From Meconema thalassinum (lineage: Eukaryota > Arthropoda > Insecta > Orthoptera > Tettigoniidae): a stretch of DNA of 64,000 nt. A program made the translations under genes and the position numbers. The DNA lies in assembly GCA_946902985.2 (NCBI GenBank), contig OX336388.2:292184526-292248525 (forward strand), read 5' to 3'. The notes below the pieces were generated by a model. That model did not search any database. It was not told where the DNA came from and saw only the letters and a program-made list of their open reading frames with translations. Shown piece after piece: positions 10,661 through 21,620 of this stretch. Positions within the stretch are counted from its first letter, which is position 1, and every line of letters starts with the position of its first letter.

Positions 10661-11226
10661 CGCGAATGACGCAGAACTACGTAATCTCTCTCTTTTCATT
10701 GTTTCATAATCAGAATTTGAGTAACTTTTAGCTTGGGAATAATAGTAAATTCAGTAATTCATCCGACTCCGTTTTCACGTAATTTTCAAGTGGTGAAATT
10801 CAAATCGTCACGCTCCATTTTTAAATTATTATTATTATTAAAATTGCCACTACTTGTTTTTTATATAATAAATTCATTTCTATACTATGCACTCTTTGCT
10901 TTCAGTAGGTAGCACTAGATATAGACCAAATTCCTTCTCCTGATACAATTGTTAGTTGGGTTAATGATCAAATCATGCCACGGTCTGAGTGTGAAGATTC
11001 TTAAAGGTGTTCTGCCCGAGCTAGGCGTGGATAAATATAAATTTAGATTTCAACTTAGGGTTGAGGTCTTGGCGCCCATTAATTCAACGTATCTTAGTCA
11101 GAGTAAACATTACAATTTGCTCAAACGTGGGACTTGTGGTGTTTTTTCCACACTCTCCCCAGTCAAAACATTACATTTGTGCGCTCAACGAGGAGCAAAA
11201 AACATTGCAATACGTCCTTTCATCCA
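10661..11226. other. Unassigned stretch, possibly intronic
   Basis: AT-rich with a TTA microsatellite near 10830. A plus-strand open segment near 10915-11015 (VALDIDQIPSPDTIV) follows a pyrimidine tract and AG, but its phase does not match the exon at 10579. No domain is recognised. Confidence 0.3.
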
Positions 11227-11560
11227 TCACCATTTACACGGGTCAATCAGTAGTAATCGCGGCATGCGGCCGTAAATTTCATTAATTTCTTTGATTTCTT
11301 TAATTTTTGAATTCCATAGTCGAGACACAGCTACAGCAAAAGAACGGTTGAACATAGATGAGGGACGGATATGCTCCACTTTGTAGAGAGAAATTAAATA
11401 GGTGGTCAATTGGCGGTTAGAGATAAGAGAAATCGGGATGGTGTCGGGGCCTTTTGCTTCTGAACAAATTGATTAGATGGCGTTCATAATCTGATGTGTG
11501 TAAACATACATCAAAAAGAAATTGTCATGGGCGTGAGGAAGGATGGATGTGTAGTTCATG
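11227..11560 (-). mobile_element. LINE C-terminal relic
   Basis: The minus strand reads SFAVAVSRLWNS near 11300-11340, matching the conserved (S)FxVAxxRLWNSLP end of arthropod LINE ORF2 proteins, followed by a Lys/Ile/Glu-rich low-complexity stretch. No RT core remains nearby. Confidence 0.5.
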
Positions 11561-12719
11561 GCGGTCCCTGATACTCGTAATGCATCACCAATTGAGGCTA
11601 CATTTGAGTAATGCTCACTTAATAGATAGCAGCAGTCGTTTCATTCCGCCGCACGGCTAATGCCCCCTTGGACGGTGAAGGGCGGGGAGAAGTATTGCTT
11701 CGGAGAAGGGAGAGGTAGATGCAGGAATGGCGATGAGGGGCTGCGTTCTGTGCTGTAGTTATATGTTTAATCGTCAAATATTTTTTGAAGAACAAGGAAA
11801 CATGGAAACCATCGCTGCAACTGATATTGCTCGGGGATTTGTATGCATTTGGTGAAAAAGGGGGCTGTATTTACGTCCAGATCATAAGGTCGAGGTGAAG
11901 ACAATGTGGGGATGACATATAAGTTGATGTAATGGGGATGATGTTCGATGGTAGGAAGCATTGCTGTGATGACGTAGGGTTGAGTTGGAGCTGGAGGAAT
12001 TGGTGTTTTTTTTTTTTTTTTTTTTTTTTTTTAATGGAGATGAACTATGTCGATGAGAAGGGGGTAATGAATGATGTTGGTTGAGATGAGAAGGAGATTG
12101 ATATTATAGAATAGAGAGAGAAAGAAAGAAATAGTTAGAAAGAGAGAACAGGAAAAAAAGAATAGTATAGCTGGTGATATGAAGACAGTGGCGAATTAAT
12201 AAGTTGAGGTGGGGGGAGTAGAAACGGATGAAATGAATGAGTAGTTGAAGAGTTATGATGTCAACGGTGTGAGATGTGCGTGATGTGGTTGCTACTTGAA
12301 CCGTTGGTCGATGCTAGAGCCGGTGGTTGATGCCTATGGTCCGGTGTGTTTAGAGGGGAATAGGAGTTGGTTCTTAGGGTGTTATACGATAGCTGATGTA
12401 GGCTATGGGGCATTGGGTGATTATTATGGCTGTAATCTTAATAGAAGCTCTTTGATGTTAGGTGATGGATTCCGTTGTGTGAGTTACTGTATTTGAGTGT
12501 GATTGAGGTGAGAAACTCTGAGGAAGGACTGTAGTGGTCAGGTTTGAGGCGCCGTTGAGTTGCTCACTTACTAGAGATGCAGAGACAGGCGCCTGATTGA
12601 ACTGGTACTAGTGATTTTGCAGCACGTCATCTGGCGGAGGTAGTTTTGTAATGACTGAAGAGGTATTACATATATTTCACTTTTGTGTTCCTGATTGTTT
12701 GTTTTCTGTAGTTACGTAA
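11561..12719. other. Unassigned purine-rich stretch with poly(T)
   Basis: It contains a T run at about 12006-12032 and GA-rich simple sequence at 12110-12160. The plus-strand ORF at 12296-12496 shows no domain. The T run could be the poly(A) tail of a minus-strand retroposon, but no body was recognised. Confidence 0.35.
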
Positions 12720-12894
12720 AATTCTAAAGAGAGAGAAGAAAATATCCCCCAAAAAGGACTAGGGAATTTGTTTGATGAACTGTGTAATTGTGATGACATT
12801 CAGGAGAGATTAGTGGCTATGTCTGATCAATTGCTTCGAAACCTTGAAAATGAGAGTGAACTGCATGCATATCTGCTTGATTGGTATCTTTAAG
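12720..12894 (+). CDS. Short unrecognised open frame, possible terminal exon
   Basis: An open stretch of about 55 codons is rich in Asp, Glu, Leu and Asn and ends LHAYLLDWYL then TAA. A pyrimidine-rich TTTGTTTTCTGTAG lies upstream and AATAAA occurs near 13014. It has no ATG of its own at the front, no family is recognised and no upstream exon could be joined, so it may be chance. Confidence 0.2.
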
Positions 12895-13104
12895 TAACGG
12901 GCATTCTATACTGTCAGGTAATTGGACTTCGAACATTAGTTTCTTGTTTAACTATTTACAGTCTAATCATTTCCAAAATTAGCTTAACATCCGGTTTTGA
13001 TATTTGGATAAGATTAATAAAAGTGACCCATCTAACATGCGAAGATCACTTGAATAAATATTTCCTTTGTAATAAGTGGGTCCAAACCCACCTCCTTCTC
13101 TATT

Positions 13105-13270
13105 GGGGCATGGGGGTGCAGTGGCCAAGCTGTTTGCCTCTCACAAAAGAGGACCCAGCCCGATTACTGGTTAATGCACGTGAGATTTTTGAAGTATAAT
13201 ATCACGCCCTGTGGATCGGATTCCACGTAAAAAATGAGATTCCATGGCCCCTGATTGCGAGATTACACGG
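13105..13270 (+). mobile_element. Degenerate tRNA-derived SINE head
   Basis: GTGCAGTGGCCAAGCTG followed about 40 bases later by AGCCCGATTACTGG resembles spaced pol III A and B boxes. No target duplication is visible. Confidence 0.3.
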
Positions 13271-13331
13271 TTACGTAAAACTACAAGCTTCTGCTTTTCC
13301 TTTCTGAATGTATTTCTCTCGGACAAGAAAT

Positions 13332-13631
13332 GAAATGAAAATCCACAGCCTGTTTCCAGTCTCCGACCGGGTCAGGAATGGAATGAATGATGCCCCCATC
13401 TAGCGGCGAGGATATGAACTGTGCCGGCTGCCGAGGCCTGACGCACTCCTCTGGGGCAATGATTAAATGAATGACAGATGAAATGAAATGATAGTGGAGA
13501 GTGTTGCTGGAATGAAATTTGACAGGGAAAACCGGAGAACCCGGAGAAAAACCTGTCTGCCTCCGTTTTGTCCAGCACAGATCTCACGTGGAGTGACCGG
13601 GATTTGAACCACGGACCCAGTGGTGAGAGGC
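13332..13631 (-). mobile_element. tRNA-derived SINE, family D, with 12-bp target duplication
   Basis: The minus-strand head carries a B box (GTGGTTCAAATCCCGG) near 13590-13610. The 12-bp duplication CGGACAAGAAAT is exact at 13320-13331 and 13632-13643. The 3' end is A/T-rich. Confidence 0.8.
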
Positions 13632-13643
13632 CGGACAAGAAAT

Positions 13644-14331
13644 ACTCCTACTTATTAATATGCATGGAGCAGCTAACAAGATTACCTCCTCCGGCAACAT
13701 CACAGCTACTGACAGGCGTAGACACCAGAAAACCGTGACACGCTGTTCCCATAAATATTGTTAGATATTCCCACGCTTTATTTGAAATATGTAGGCTATC
13801 TGAAATTTGGTTTTCCAGTGAATACATAGCTTTAAACCCTAGTGTACTTCCCTGCCTCGAATCCCACAGAAAACCGATATAATTTGCAATTAGTGAATTA
13901 GGATAATCTTCCGCGAACAGAAATAGACTGAGATGCTTGTGTTAGTTTCGTATTTGATTGTTGAGCTATGAAATTTGCACTGGAGCAAATAAACAAAATG
14001 GCGTACAAATATACCTAGCACGTACAGAGGCTCGTAACCCGCGGTTAAATTACAAGCAAAACGCTCGTGTAATACTAACCTTGGACTAGAACAGAACCCC
14101 AGAGCAAGAGCACTAATAAATTGCCTTTAATTAATCCGTAATGCCATGAGATTGTGATCTGCACTCACTTTTTACCTACGTAATGTGTTCCACTTCGTTG
14201 GTAACGGCTCTCCTCTTTCGACTGGAGTCACTTCATGTCAATGAAACTCTCTGACATGTGCATTTGGGCACAATTATTACATTCAGTAATTATTTCAGTA
14301 AATACATTCCAGCGGGGTGGGGCTGTACTTA
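13644..14331. other. Unassigned intergenic stretch
   Basis: No recognisable coding, tRNA or transposon termini were seen up to the start of H2. Short ORFs have no domain. Confidence 0.4.
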
Positions 14332-14405
14332 TTAGCCTACTTTCGATTTTTGCAAAAAATGAAAGTAGACTTATGAGATCTACACAGGACCAAAAATTGT
14401 GTATC

Positions 14406-14441
<36 letters not shown>

Positions 14442-14447
14442 TGAGTG

Positions 14448-14905
14448 AGTGTAGGTTGATTCCTTAGTTTAGGGGCTGTGACAACGCGGTCATGTAGCCC
14501 CGTGTACTTTGGGTGTGTGTAGAATCTGTCTGATAACCGGTGTTAATTGTGAACACTGTATTAGTGTGTGTATCTGTTTTTAAAATCAAGTAAGGACTGC
14601 AACTTTGAATTTTTCAAATAGTTCCTACTTTTGCCACCAAGCGCCACCGTCAACGACTACTAGGCCTAGTTCAGAACATAGCTGCTAGACGCCACCGCAG
14701 TCGGCTCTTGGCAACGAACGTAGCAACCTAAGAGCGTTGTTTACATTCTTAATCTATACAATTTAGTTTCACACAGGTGTAATTAGTGGAAGGTTCTTTA
14801 ACATGCCATAAATCTATGACATGGGACCGCCGGCTTTACATCCCCTCCGAAGGAAGGCATACTGAGGGATTTTTAACGCTCATAAAAAATCCGACGGCTT
14901 CGGAC
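14448..14905 (-). mobile_element. SINE family A (copy 4, full length)
   Basis: This minus-strand copy carries the complete body and distal tail. On the plus strand it begins TTGATTCCTTAGTTTAGGGG and contains GGTCATGTAGCCCCGTGTAC. It ends in the degraded head near 14900. Confidence 0.75.
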
Positions 14906-14914
14906 TGAGGGACT

Positions 14915-15600
14915 GTGTGTACTCTGAATGTATGTCCCCCCTATCAATTCAAACACGGTGAAACCTAATTGAACGAAATTTGGTACAGAGGTAGCACTAG
15001 CAAAGAGCACCTCAGTGTCATGTTTTATATCGCCGCCATCTTGACGGAAACGTAATGGTGGCCACCCAAATGTAAAAAGCTTAATTCAAATTACGACCAA
15101 CCTAATCATCTGGTCTCTACCAAATTTTGGAACTACATACCTTTATGTGAGAAGCATTCTTTGACCAAGCTGCAAAGTCATCAGTCCAATTGTTTGTATA
15201 TGGCGTCCATGTATGTGTGCAAATCAATTCCCCCTTACAATTCAAACACGGTAAAACCGAATTGAACGAAATTTGGTACAGAGGTAGCACTAGCAAAGGG
15301 TACCTCAGTGTCATGTTTTATTTCGCCGTCATCTTGATGGAAACGGATGGCGGCCATCCAAATGTTAAAAGCTTAAATCAAATTACGACCAACCTAATCA
15401 TCTGATCTCTACCAAATTTTGCAACAACATACCTTCTTGTGGGAAGCATCGTTTGACTAAACTACAAGGTCATCAGCCCAATAGTTTGCAGATAGCGGCC
15501 ATGAATGTGTGCAAATCGATTCCCCATATCAATTCAAACACGGTGAAACCGAATTGAATGAAATTTTTTACAGAGGTAGCACTAGCAAAGGGCACCTCAT
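14915..15600. repeat. ~330-bp minisatellite inside element H2
   Basis: About 2.3 units carry CAATTCAAACACGGTGAAAC and GGTACAGAGGTAGCACTAGC as recurring landmarks (near 14945, 15238 and 15530). The units are the reverse complement of those at 8470-9075. Open frames here follow the repeat. Confidence 0.75.
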
Positions 15601-15752
15601 ATCCATGTTTAATATCCCTATTGCACGTTGTATTTCAACAAGCTACTACAACCAACATTCAATTATACTCCTTGAAAAGGACAAAGAGTTATAACAATAC
15701 CCATGCATTTAGGAGAAAGTAGGCTATATGTCCTTTACTGAACAACTTGTTG

Positions 15753-16186
15753 CAAAATGCGAAAGGAAACTTAGGCTAATAATAATAATCTATTATTAAG
15801 AGCCTTCGGTTTGGTATTTACTCTTAAATAAAATAGAACAAAAGGAACAGGAATAAATGAATTACACCGACATAAATCACATTACTACATGTAGCTACAA
15901 AGGGAGGGGTACATGATCAGGCTGTGGGGGGAAAAGGGGGCAGGCGAGGTACCAGTACGTGGTTAAATACAGTTCAAATCGAACGCGCTTAAGATTTAGT
16001 ACGCTATCTGACCGCCAGGTAACAGGCTAGGCCGTGGATGAGGTAATCCTGACGGTTGTAATCGGAATCAAATGTTAAGCCTGAGTAAGTGATCTCTCTT
16101 ATATTGTTTGGTTTCACGCAACCGGTCAGAATCATAACATCAGGGTATACGGTGATTTGCACTGGGGTTGTAATACATAGTAGGGC
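15753..16186. other. Unassigned intergenic stretch
   Basis: Nothing recognisable was seen between H2 and the hAT MITE. Two short purine-rich tracts are present near 15900-15950. Confidence 0.4.
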
Positions 16187-16926
16187 CAGATGCTGATCTA
16201 TGAGAGGGCGAGGAGGGCGACCGCCTAGGGCCCCGCGCCATGTTTTGTTTTATATTTAATCGATTAATTAATTATACTTTTCAAATTAATTTATAATTCA
16301 TATTCTTTTTTCAGTGCAGCTATGACCTCCCGTGACCATTTAGCAAGTTTAGATTTCAGTGAAATGATAGAAGATTTCAGCCGGGAAAAAAAGTCGCAAA
16401 GTAATATTTTAATACTTCATAGTTTGCATAATCTTCTTCGAGGGGACTTAAAGCTTTCTTTAATATTATAATAATATTGTAACTATTTTATTACCGACAG
16501 TAGTGGCTATGCTGGCTAAAGCGCAATGTTAGGTCATGGGGCCAAGCTCTCTGCTGACTCGGTAGACGCGTGGGTTCGAGCCCCACCGTCGGCCGTCCTT
16601 GAAATGGTTTTTCGTGGTTTCCCATTTTCAACTCCAGGCAAATGCTGGGACGGTACCTTCTGACAGGCCACGGCCGCTTCCTTCCACATCCTTGCCCAGT
16701 TTCATTCACCAACATTCATTTCATCTCTCATTAACTCCTCTCATGAGGTTGGCGTCAGGAAGGGCATCCGGCCGTAAAAACCATCGCCACAAAGACTTCC
16801 ATCGCATCTCATCCCCGACCCCGTTGGAAAACAGGAATAATAAGGGGTAGACATACATACATTGTAACTATTTTATTATTATTACAAAACTATTTTCCAT
16901 TTGATATGATTATTTTTTATTTCCTA
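16187..16926 (+). mobile_element. hAT MITE copy 1, left part (split by Helitron and SINE)
   Basis: From GGGCGAGGAGGGCGACCGCC onward this aligns with the complete hAT MITE at 55461-56239. Alignment stops at TTTCCTA (16926), exactly where the Helitron terminus CTAG begins. The missing right part (TTGTTGTGG onward) resumes at 35734. The left terminal repeat is degenerate (CAGATGCTGATCTA against CAGTGGCGGATCTA). Confidence 0.8.
16494..16860 (+). mobile_element. tRNA-derived SINE, family B (copy 1), 18-bp target duplication
   Basis: The head is CCGACAGTAGTGGCTATGC with a B box (GGGTTCGAGCCCC). The body ends in a TACA/ACAT-rich tail. An exact 18-bp duplication ATTGTAACTATTTTATTA flanks it (16476-16493 and 16861-16878). 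It is inserted in the hAT MITE. Confidence 0.9.
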
Positions 16927-16960
16927 CTAGCAGTAGTACCCGGCTTCGCCCGGAGGAATG
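16927..16960 (-). other. 3' terminus of the large Helitron
   Basis: The minus strand reads CCGGGCGAAGCCGGGTACTA, then CTGCTAG and a flanking T from the hAT target. The hairpin stem is CCGG/CCGG with a 6-base loop. Similar ends occur at 49902 and 51863. Confidence 0.7.
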
Positions 16961-17169
16961 ATGATAATATTTCTGTCTCCTTAACACTCAACGTCATAAA
17001 TTATATTTATTTATGTATTCATTTCTTACATTATCAAACCCAGTGACAATGTTTATACTTAAGTCACTATGGGAAGGCCCTGTAAAATAATAATCATTCT
17101 CGTGATATTTGTCTTCAGTCCGAGTCAAGACATGTCATTAGCGGTCCCAGAATTCGTGACATCTCAGTC

Positions 17170-17370
17170 GTAGAAGACTTTATGTGGAGGGATTAGAAAT
17201 ATAATGGACTTAAAATCTAGGTCATTTTCCCCCAATGACGTTGAGGGCGTAACATCTAGGTAATTTGCCCTACTGATCAGGATGATATTGAAAATTACTT
17301 CATAACTGACACATAAAACTTAGAAAATAATAGAAAAAGTTAATTTTAGGACTCACATTTCGGGAAAGAC
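17170..17370 (+). repeat. Single ~150-bp satellite unit on the 3' side of the Helitron genes
   Basis: GGGCGTAACATCTAGGTAAT and CATAAAACTTAGAAAATAAT match the units of the ten-copy array at 26150-27690 in the same orientation. The repeat therefore brackets the Helitron coding core. Confidence 0.7.
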
Positions 17371-17927
17371 TTGATTATTTTTTGCCAAAGAGCTCCCACT
17401 TAGATCGCTATCTATTAAAAGTTTCGTCTTGTTAAGGTTTAAACTGTACGATAAATGTCTGAAGCAATTCCTCCAAGAGAAGCTTCCAGATTTCGCAGTC
17501 GATATATCGTTAACGTTCCTGAGCATCCAGTTGTCTTTTCTTCTGATGCAAAACATCTTCTACATAGTGTTGATGAACATAGAAGCGACTACTGGCACAT
17601 TTAACTTATCAACGAATGGGAAAAATTGATACTTTAAAGGAATGAGAGGAATAAAATAGAAAAGAGATGTACGATATACCATAACACTCGCAGTGAATTT
17701 TCTACGTGACCGGCTTACATGTTTCGGTACAGGTTTTCAAGAAGAGGAACCAGATCATTGGCATAAATGAATACAGTGACAGTAGATTAAATAGTATCCT
17801 AGACAGATGACACGCAAAGTAACACGGCCTAATATACGATGTAATGGTTGAACTTCAGAGAAATGTTTCATCTCACTTCGCAGTTGTTATTTAATAAATA
17901 CTAACATGTTTGTAGCTAACATTGAAA
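17371..17927. other. Helitron 3' non-coding region
   Basis: No domain was found. Short ORFs at 17353-17556(-) and 17429-17629(+) overlap and are probably spurious. It lies between the helicase stop and the satellite unit. Confidence 0.4.
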
Positions 17928-18608
17928 TTAATGGAGTGCGTTAGGATAAACGATATTCCTTGTTTTTCCCTCTGGTGTATAAATAAATAAATGTTTAGGT
18001 GTGCCCACTCTTGAGCAAGCTACGTATAACTGACCATGAGAGAAGCATGGACTTTCCAGATTAAGGCCTGCTACCTTGAGCGACTGTCCTTGGGCCTTGT
18101 TTATGGTCATTGCAAATGCAAGACGTACAGGGAATTGCAGTCGCTTGAAATCAAAAGGCATATCAGTAGGGATCATAGGAATTCGGGGAATGAAGATATC
18201 TACTCCTTTGGCATGGCCTGTCAATACTGTCGCTTCTATTAAATTTGGCATGAGTTTTTTCACACAGAGTCTCGTTCCATTACACAATTTTGGTGGATCG
18301 ATATTACGCAATAGCAGTATTGATGATCCAGCTTTTAGTATTAATTTATGTGGTGGAAATCCAGGTGGTTCCAAAGAATTCAAGAACTCAGTAGGGTAAA
18401 ATACAGCCTGTTCGGTCTCCAGAACAGTATCGATAGATTCGTACGTCGTACTGGGACCAGGAACATGATCTTGGATCTGAATATTCATTTTGTGTACACT
18501 TTCGTTTTTAGGCGCTAGAATTGCTCGCTCGCTAAGCCACTGATGGTCTTTATAATTTCCAGGAATATTTGGGAATACTTCGTTCATCATTTCCTGAACT
18601 GAAGGCAT
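17928..18608 (-). pseudogene. Helitron helicase C-terminal segment
   Basis: This 226-codon segment downstream of the TAA at 18693 carries the last Pif1 helicase motifs: FPVRLAFAMTINKAQGQS (motif V) and GQLYVACSRVGTPKHL (motif VI). It ends at TAA after VYPNALH, the usual position for Helitron helicases. The 28 codons between the stop and the first ATG are in frame. Confidence 0.85.
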
Positions 18609-18692
18609 CAGTTCGCAAAAGTCTAACGGGAAAGAAATGAGATTGGTTGTCGCATCAGGCGTGAAATCACCATCACCGAGATGCAGGAGTTG

Positions 18693-21593
18693 TTACGCAA
18701 AATTCTGTGCAGTCACATCTCCTAGTAAATGGACTCTCATATTGGTCGTCAGTGTCATTTTGTAAACATGTCTCCAAAGATACGATGCTTTGAGGCAAGC
18801 ATTGAGTTCATCAGCGGGAGTTGATCGTGGTATAACTGGTAATGTTTGGCGAAAGTCACCCGCCAGAACTAAAACAGCTTCTCCCATTAGTTGACTGTTT
18901 CCTCGTATGTCTTTCAGTGTTCGATCAAGCGCTTCAAGAGCTTTCTTATGGGCCATAGTGCACTCATCCCAAACAATGACTTTGCATGTTTTAAGTATTT
19001 CAGCTTTTCCGGAGCCCTTCTTGATGTTACATACTGGAGTTTCTGACTGCGCAAGATTCAATGGCAGATTCAGAGCTGAGTGTGCTGTTCGACCTCCAGT
19101 GAGTAGTGTGGATGCAATTCCTGATGATGCCATTGCAAATGCAATTTCGTTCTGTGCCCGAATTTCTGCAAGTAGCAAATTAATGAGAAACGTTTTTCCT
19201 GTTCCTCCTGGTGCATCAAGAAAAACAATTCCACCATTTCCGTTATTGATTAAGTCCATTATGGCACTATATGCAAATCTTTGGTCATCAACTAAGAGAG
19301 GCTTTTTGTCTTCAACGAACCTTTTTAACTCATCAGTGTTGAAGCTTCTTTCTCTCAATATGTCCCTATCAAGTACGTCAGTATTAGTGCGTAATGGGGC
19401 TGGCAAACCAAGCTGTATGAGAGTTTTGCCGTTGCATTTATCCTCAATCATTATGAGGGCTTCATTAAATACATGAGGAGAAAAATTCAAAACCAAAGCT
19501 GGATTAGCTCTTCGTTGTTCTCTTAGTACATCCTCACTAAGGCTTTCTTTATATTTGTCCCAAAGAGCCTGAGGGTTCGATGGGGAGCAAGTTGTTATTA
19601 TAATTGCAAAGAGACTTCTTAGTTGAGATGGAAAAGATGTGAGGGATGCTTCGGACAATGTTATATCCCAATGTTGGTCATTTTCAAGTAAGCCACGCTG
19701 TTGGCATGCTTCTCTGAATGTTTGGCATTCTACCCCGTTCACAGTTTTCAGATATTTGAATGATGTTGGCCCTCGAATTGTGTGAAGTAGTAATCGAAGG
19801 TAATAGCATTCGGCGTTGTTGGGATGAACTGTATATACCCGGCCTAAGGCATCACTTGCTCGCACATCATGTCCTGGAACTAAAGCACCTTGTTTTCTCT
19901 TGCAGAAAACTTTGGTAGATTTATTCCATGTATAATATCTTGGAACTTCTGCATACATCAGTGTTCTAGCAAATGGATCTTGTTGACATAAAAGAAAGAA
20001 GGCTGTTAGAGTCGTGTTAGGAGGTTGTACAGCTCTCTCTTGGGCGTTATCAGCTGTGAAATAAACTCGTTGTCCGTTTTCTAGGTGAACACTGAGATGA
20101 ACAACTGCTGGATAACGTTCATGAATTGGGAAATTAAGGATACGCCAAACTGCTTCGTTGCTGCTGATATATCTTCCCAACTGAAATTGTGTAGGCTCAT
20201 CGATAGTCCTGGTTTGTCCTTCGAGTTGAAATACTGCCATATCGCTACCCTTGTTGACATATTTACAGATGTATTTAATGGATTTCACTGAATTGCAGTA
20301 TTCAACGTTGATGTGTGCTTGGAACATTTTAGAAAGTAGAGGAGAATATGGAACCACCCATCTGTTGTCTACCTCAGTTTGTCTGTACTGGTTGTTTATT
20401 TTAATATTAATATTCGAAGTATAGCCTCCGTTTCCTGGTTTTCGTCTTCTGTACAGAGGGTAGCCATCATCTCCGGTTTGGGTTTCCTGGGCAAATTCTC
20501 GGGGGTACTTTTTGCTACACTTTCCTTCCTTCATGCAGGGTGACTTAGGGTTGATAGCTCCCCATGGTCCATGAATCATATTCTTTGTAATTATCTCAAA
20601 GAGCATGGGGTCTTGTTCTTTACTGGGTATCTCCGCGGAAATAACACTGTCCACTTGAGTTGGACGTATCTTGCTTTTGAGCCATAATAATATGTGAGCA
20701 TGTGGAAGGCCTCTTTTTTGCCACTCAATTGAGTACATCCAACAGCGAGTTTCTCCATAAATATGACTCTTGGTTATTATATCCACGAGCTTTGCTAATT
20801 TTTGTTTAAAAATTCTCGCTGTCAAATCATGGCGATCAGTACTTGCCTGGCCACAGAAAAGTTCTTCCTTAATGTCAGTCCAGGCAGGATTACATGTAAC
20901 TGTAATAAATAAATCTGGACATCCGTATATCCGAACATAGCACATGGCATCCTGGGCATATTCGTGCATATGTCTTGGACTTCCCGTAAATGTTGCCGGT
21001 AAAATAACCATTTTTCCAATGTCCACAACATTGCCATCATTGGCTACAGCATCACGCAAATGAATGTAATCATCTACTCGAAGTTTATTTTGGTTTAATC
21101 GGATGTAGAGCAGGCGTTCACTTTCTATCTTGGCGTACATATCAACAATAAATTGATGGAAGAGTTGTCCGCTTTTCAGTATATGGTTTGATGATCCTGG
21201 TCTAATCATTATTCTGTAGGCATAAAAATCCATAGCTGATATCTTTTTATTCGTGGCTGTACCACTGATTGGATCAGTTTGCCTCAGATTAAAGTGGTAA
21301 CCATCCTCACCCTCCCAAAATATTAATGGGTACTGAAGGGCATCGTACGATCTGTGTGTTTCTGAAATTCGTTGCAAAACATCACTCCGTCTATGAATGA
21401 TTATGTCACGTTTCTCGAATTCTTGTCCTGTCATTACAATGGCCACTTCGTCAATGGTTGGAGCATTAAAACGACGTTCATGTTCGCCTACTGGTCTCTT
21501 GTCTGCTGATATGACAACCTTATATTCATCCGTTGGCATTCGATCCAGGGCGGTCTTAAACATATTTACTAAGTTATTACGCTCTTGCAACAA
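18693..21593 (-). CDS. Main open segment of the Helitron RepHel (HUH Rep plus Pif1 helicase)
   Basis: This 966-codon open segment lies between the two nonsense codons. Residues 298-300 (HAH of GLPHAHILLWL) are the metal-binding HUH motif. Tyr441 and Tyr445 are the paired catalytic tyrosines. Residues 796-801 (GGTGKT) form Walker A and about 875-878 (WDEC) Walker B. The first in-frame codon after the upstream stop is not ATG, so this is part of a longer ancestral protein and not an independent gene. Confidence 0.85.
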   Translation of the reverse strand: MLQERNNLVNMFKTALDRMPTDEYKVVISADKRPVGEHERRFNAPTIDEVAIVMTGQEFEKRDIIIHRRSDVLQRISETHRSYDALQYPLIFWEGEDGYHFNLRQTDPISGTATNKKISAMDFYAYRIMIRPGSSNHILKSGQLFHQFIVDMYAKIESERLLYIRLNQNKLRVDDYIHLRDAVANDGNVVDIGKMVILPATFTGSPRHMHEYAQDAMCYVRIYGCPDLFITVTCNPAWTDIKEELFCGQASTDRHDLTARIFKQKLAKLVDIITKSHIYGETRCWMYSIEWQKRGLPHAHILLWLKSKIRPTQVDSVISAEIPSKEQDPMLFEIITKNMIHGPWGAINPKSPCMKEGKCSKKYPREFAQETQTGDDGYPLYRRRKPGNGGYTSNINIKINNQYRQTEVDNRWVVPYSPLLSKMFQAHINVEYCNSVKSIKYICKYVNKGSDMAVFQLEGQTRTIDEPTQFQLGRYISSNEAVWRILNFPIHERYPAVVHLSVHLENGQRVYFTADNAQERAVQPPNTTLTAFFLLCQQDPFARTLMYAEVPRYYTWNKSTKVFCKRKQGALVPGHDVRASDALGRVYTVHPNNAECYYLRLLLHTIRGPTSFKYLKTVNGVECQTFREACQQRGLLENDQHWDITLSEASLTSFPSQLRSLFAIIITTCSPSNPQALWDKYKESLSEDVLREQRRANPALVLNFSPHVFNEALIMIEDKCNGKTLIQLGLPAPLRTNTDVLDRDILRERSFNTDELKRFVEDKKPLLVDDQRFAYSAIMDLINNGNGGIVFLDAPGGTGKTFLINLLLAEIRAQNEIAFAMASSGIASTLLTGGRTAHSALNLPLNLAQSETPVCNIKKGSGKAEILKTCKVIVWDECTMAHKKALEALDRTLKDIRGNSQLMGEAVLVLAGDFRQTLPVIPRSTPADELNACLKASYLWRHVYKMTLTTNMRVHLLGDVTAQNFA

Positions 21594-21620
21594 CCTCTGT
21601 AGAGCTATAACAATCTCCCT

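Larger units (their letters stand above)
14332..15752 (-). mobile_element. Helentron-like hairpin-ended element H2
   Basis: This is a minus-strand relative of H1. Its 5' end at 15752 (AACAAGTTGTTCAGTAAAGG on the minus strand) is followed by AGCCTACTTTCTCC. Its 3' hairpin at 14332-14373 carries CTACTTTC and GAAAGTAG arms and is followed on the plus strand by GATCTACACAGG and a (TG)n tract at 14400-14440. Internal ~330-bp minisatellite units match H1. A family-A SINE lies inside it. Confidence 0.6.

Noticed and set aside
16187..16194. 8-bp hAT target duplication around the split MITE copy
   Set aside because: The bases before 16187 and after 35786 do not match, and both terminal repeats are degraded, so no duplication is claimed for copy 1.
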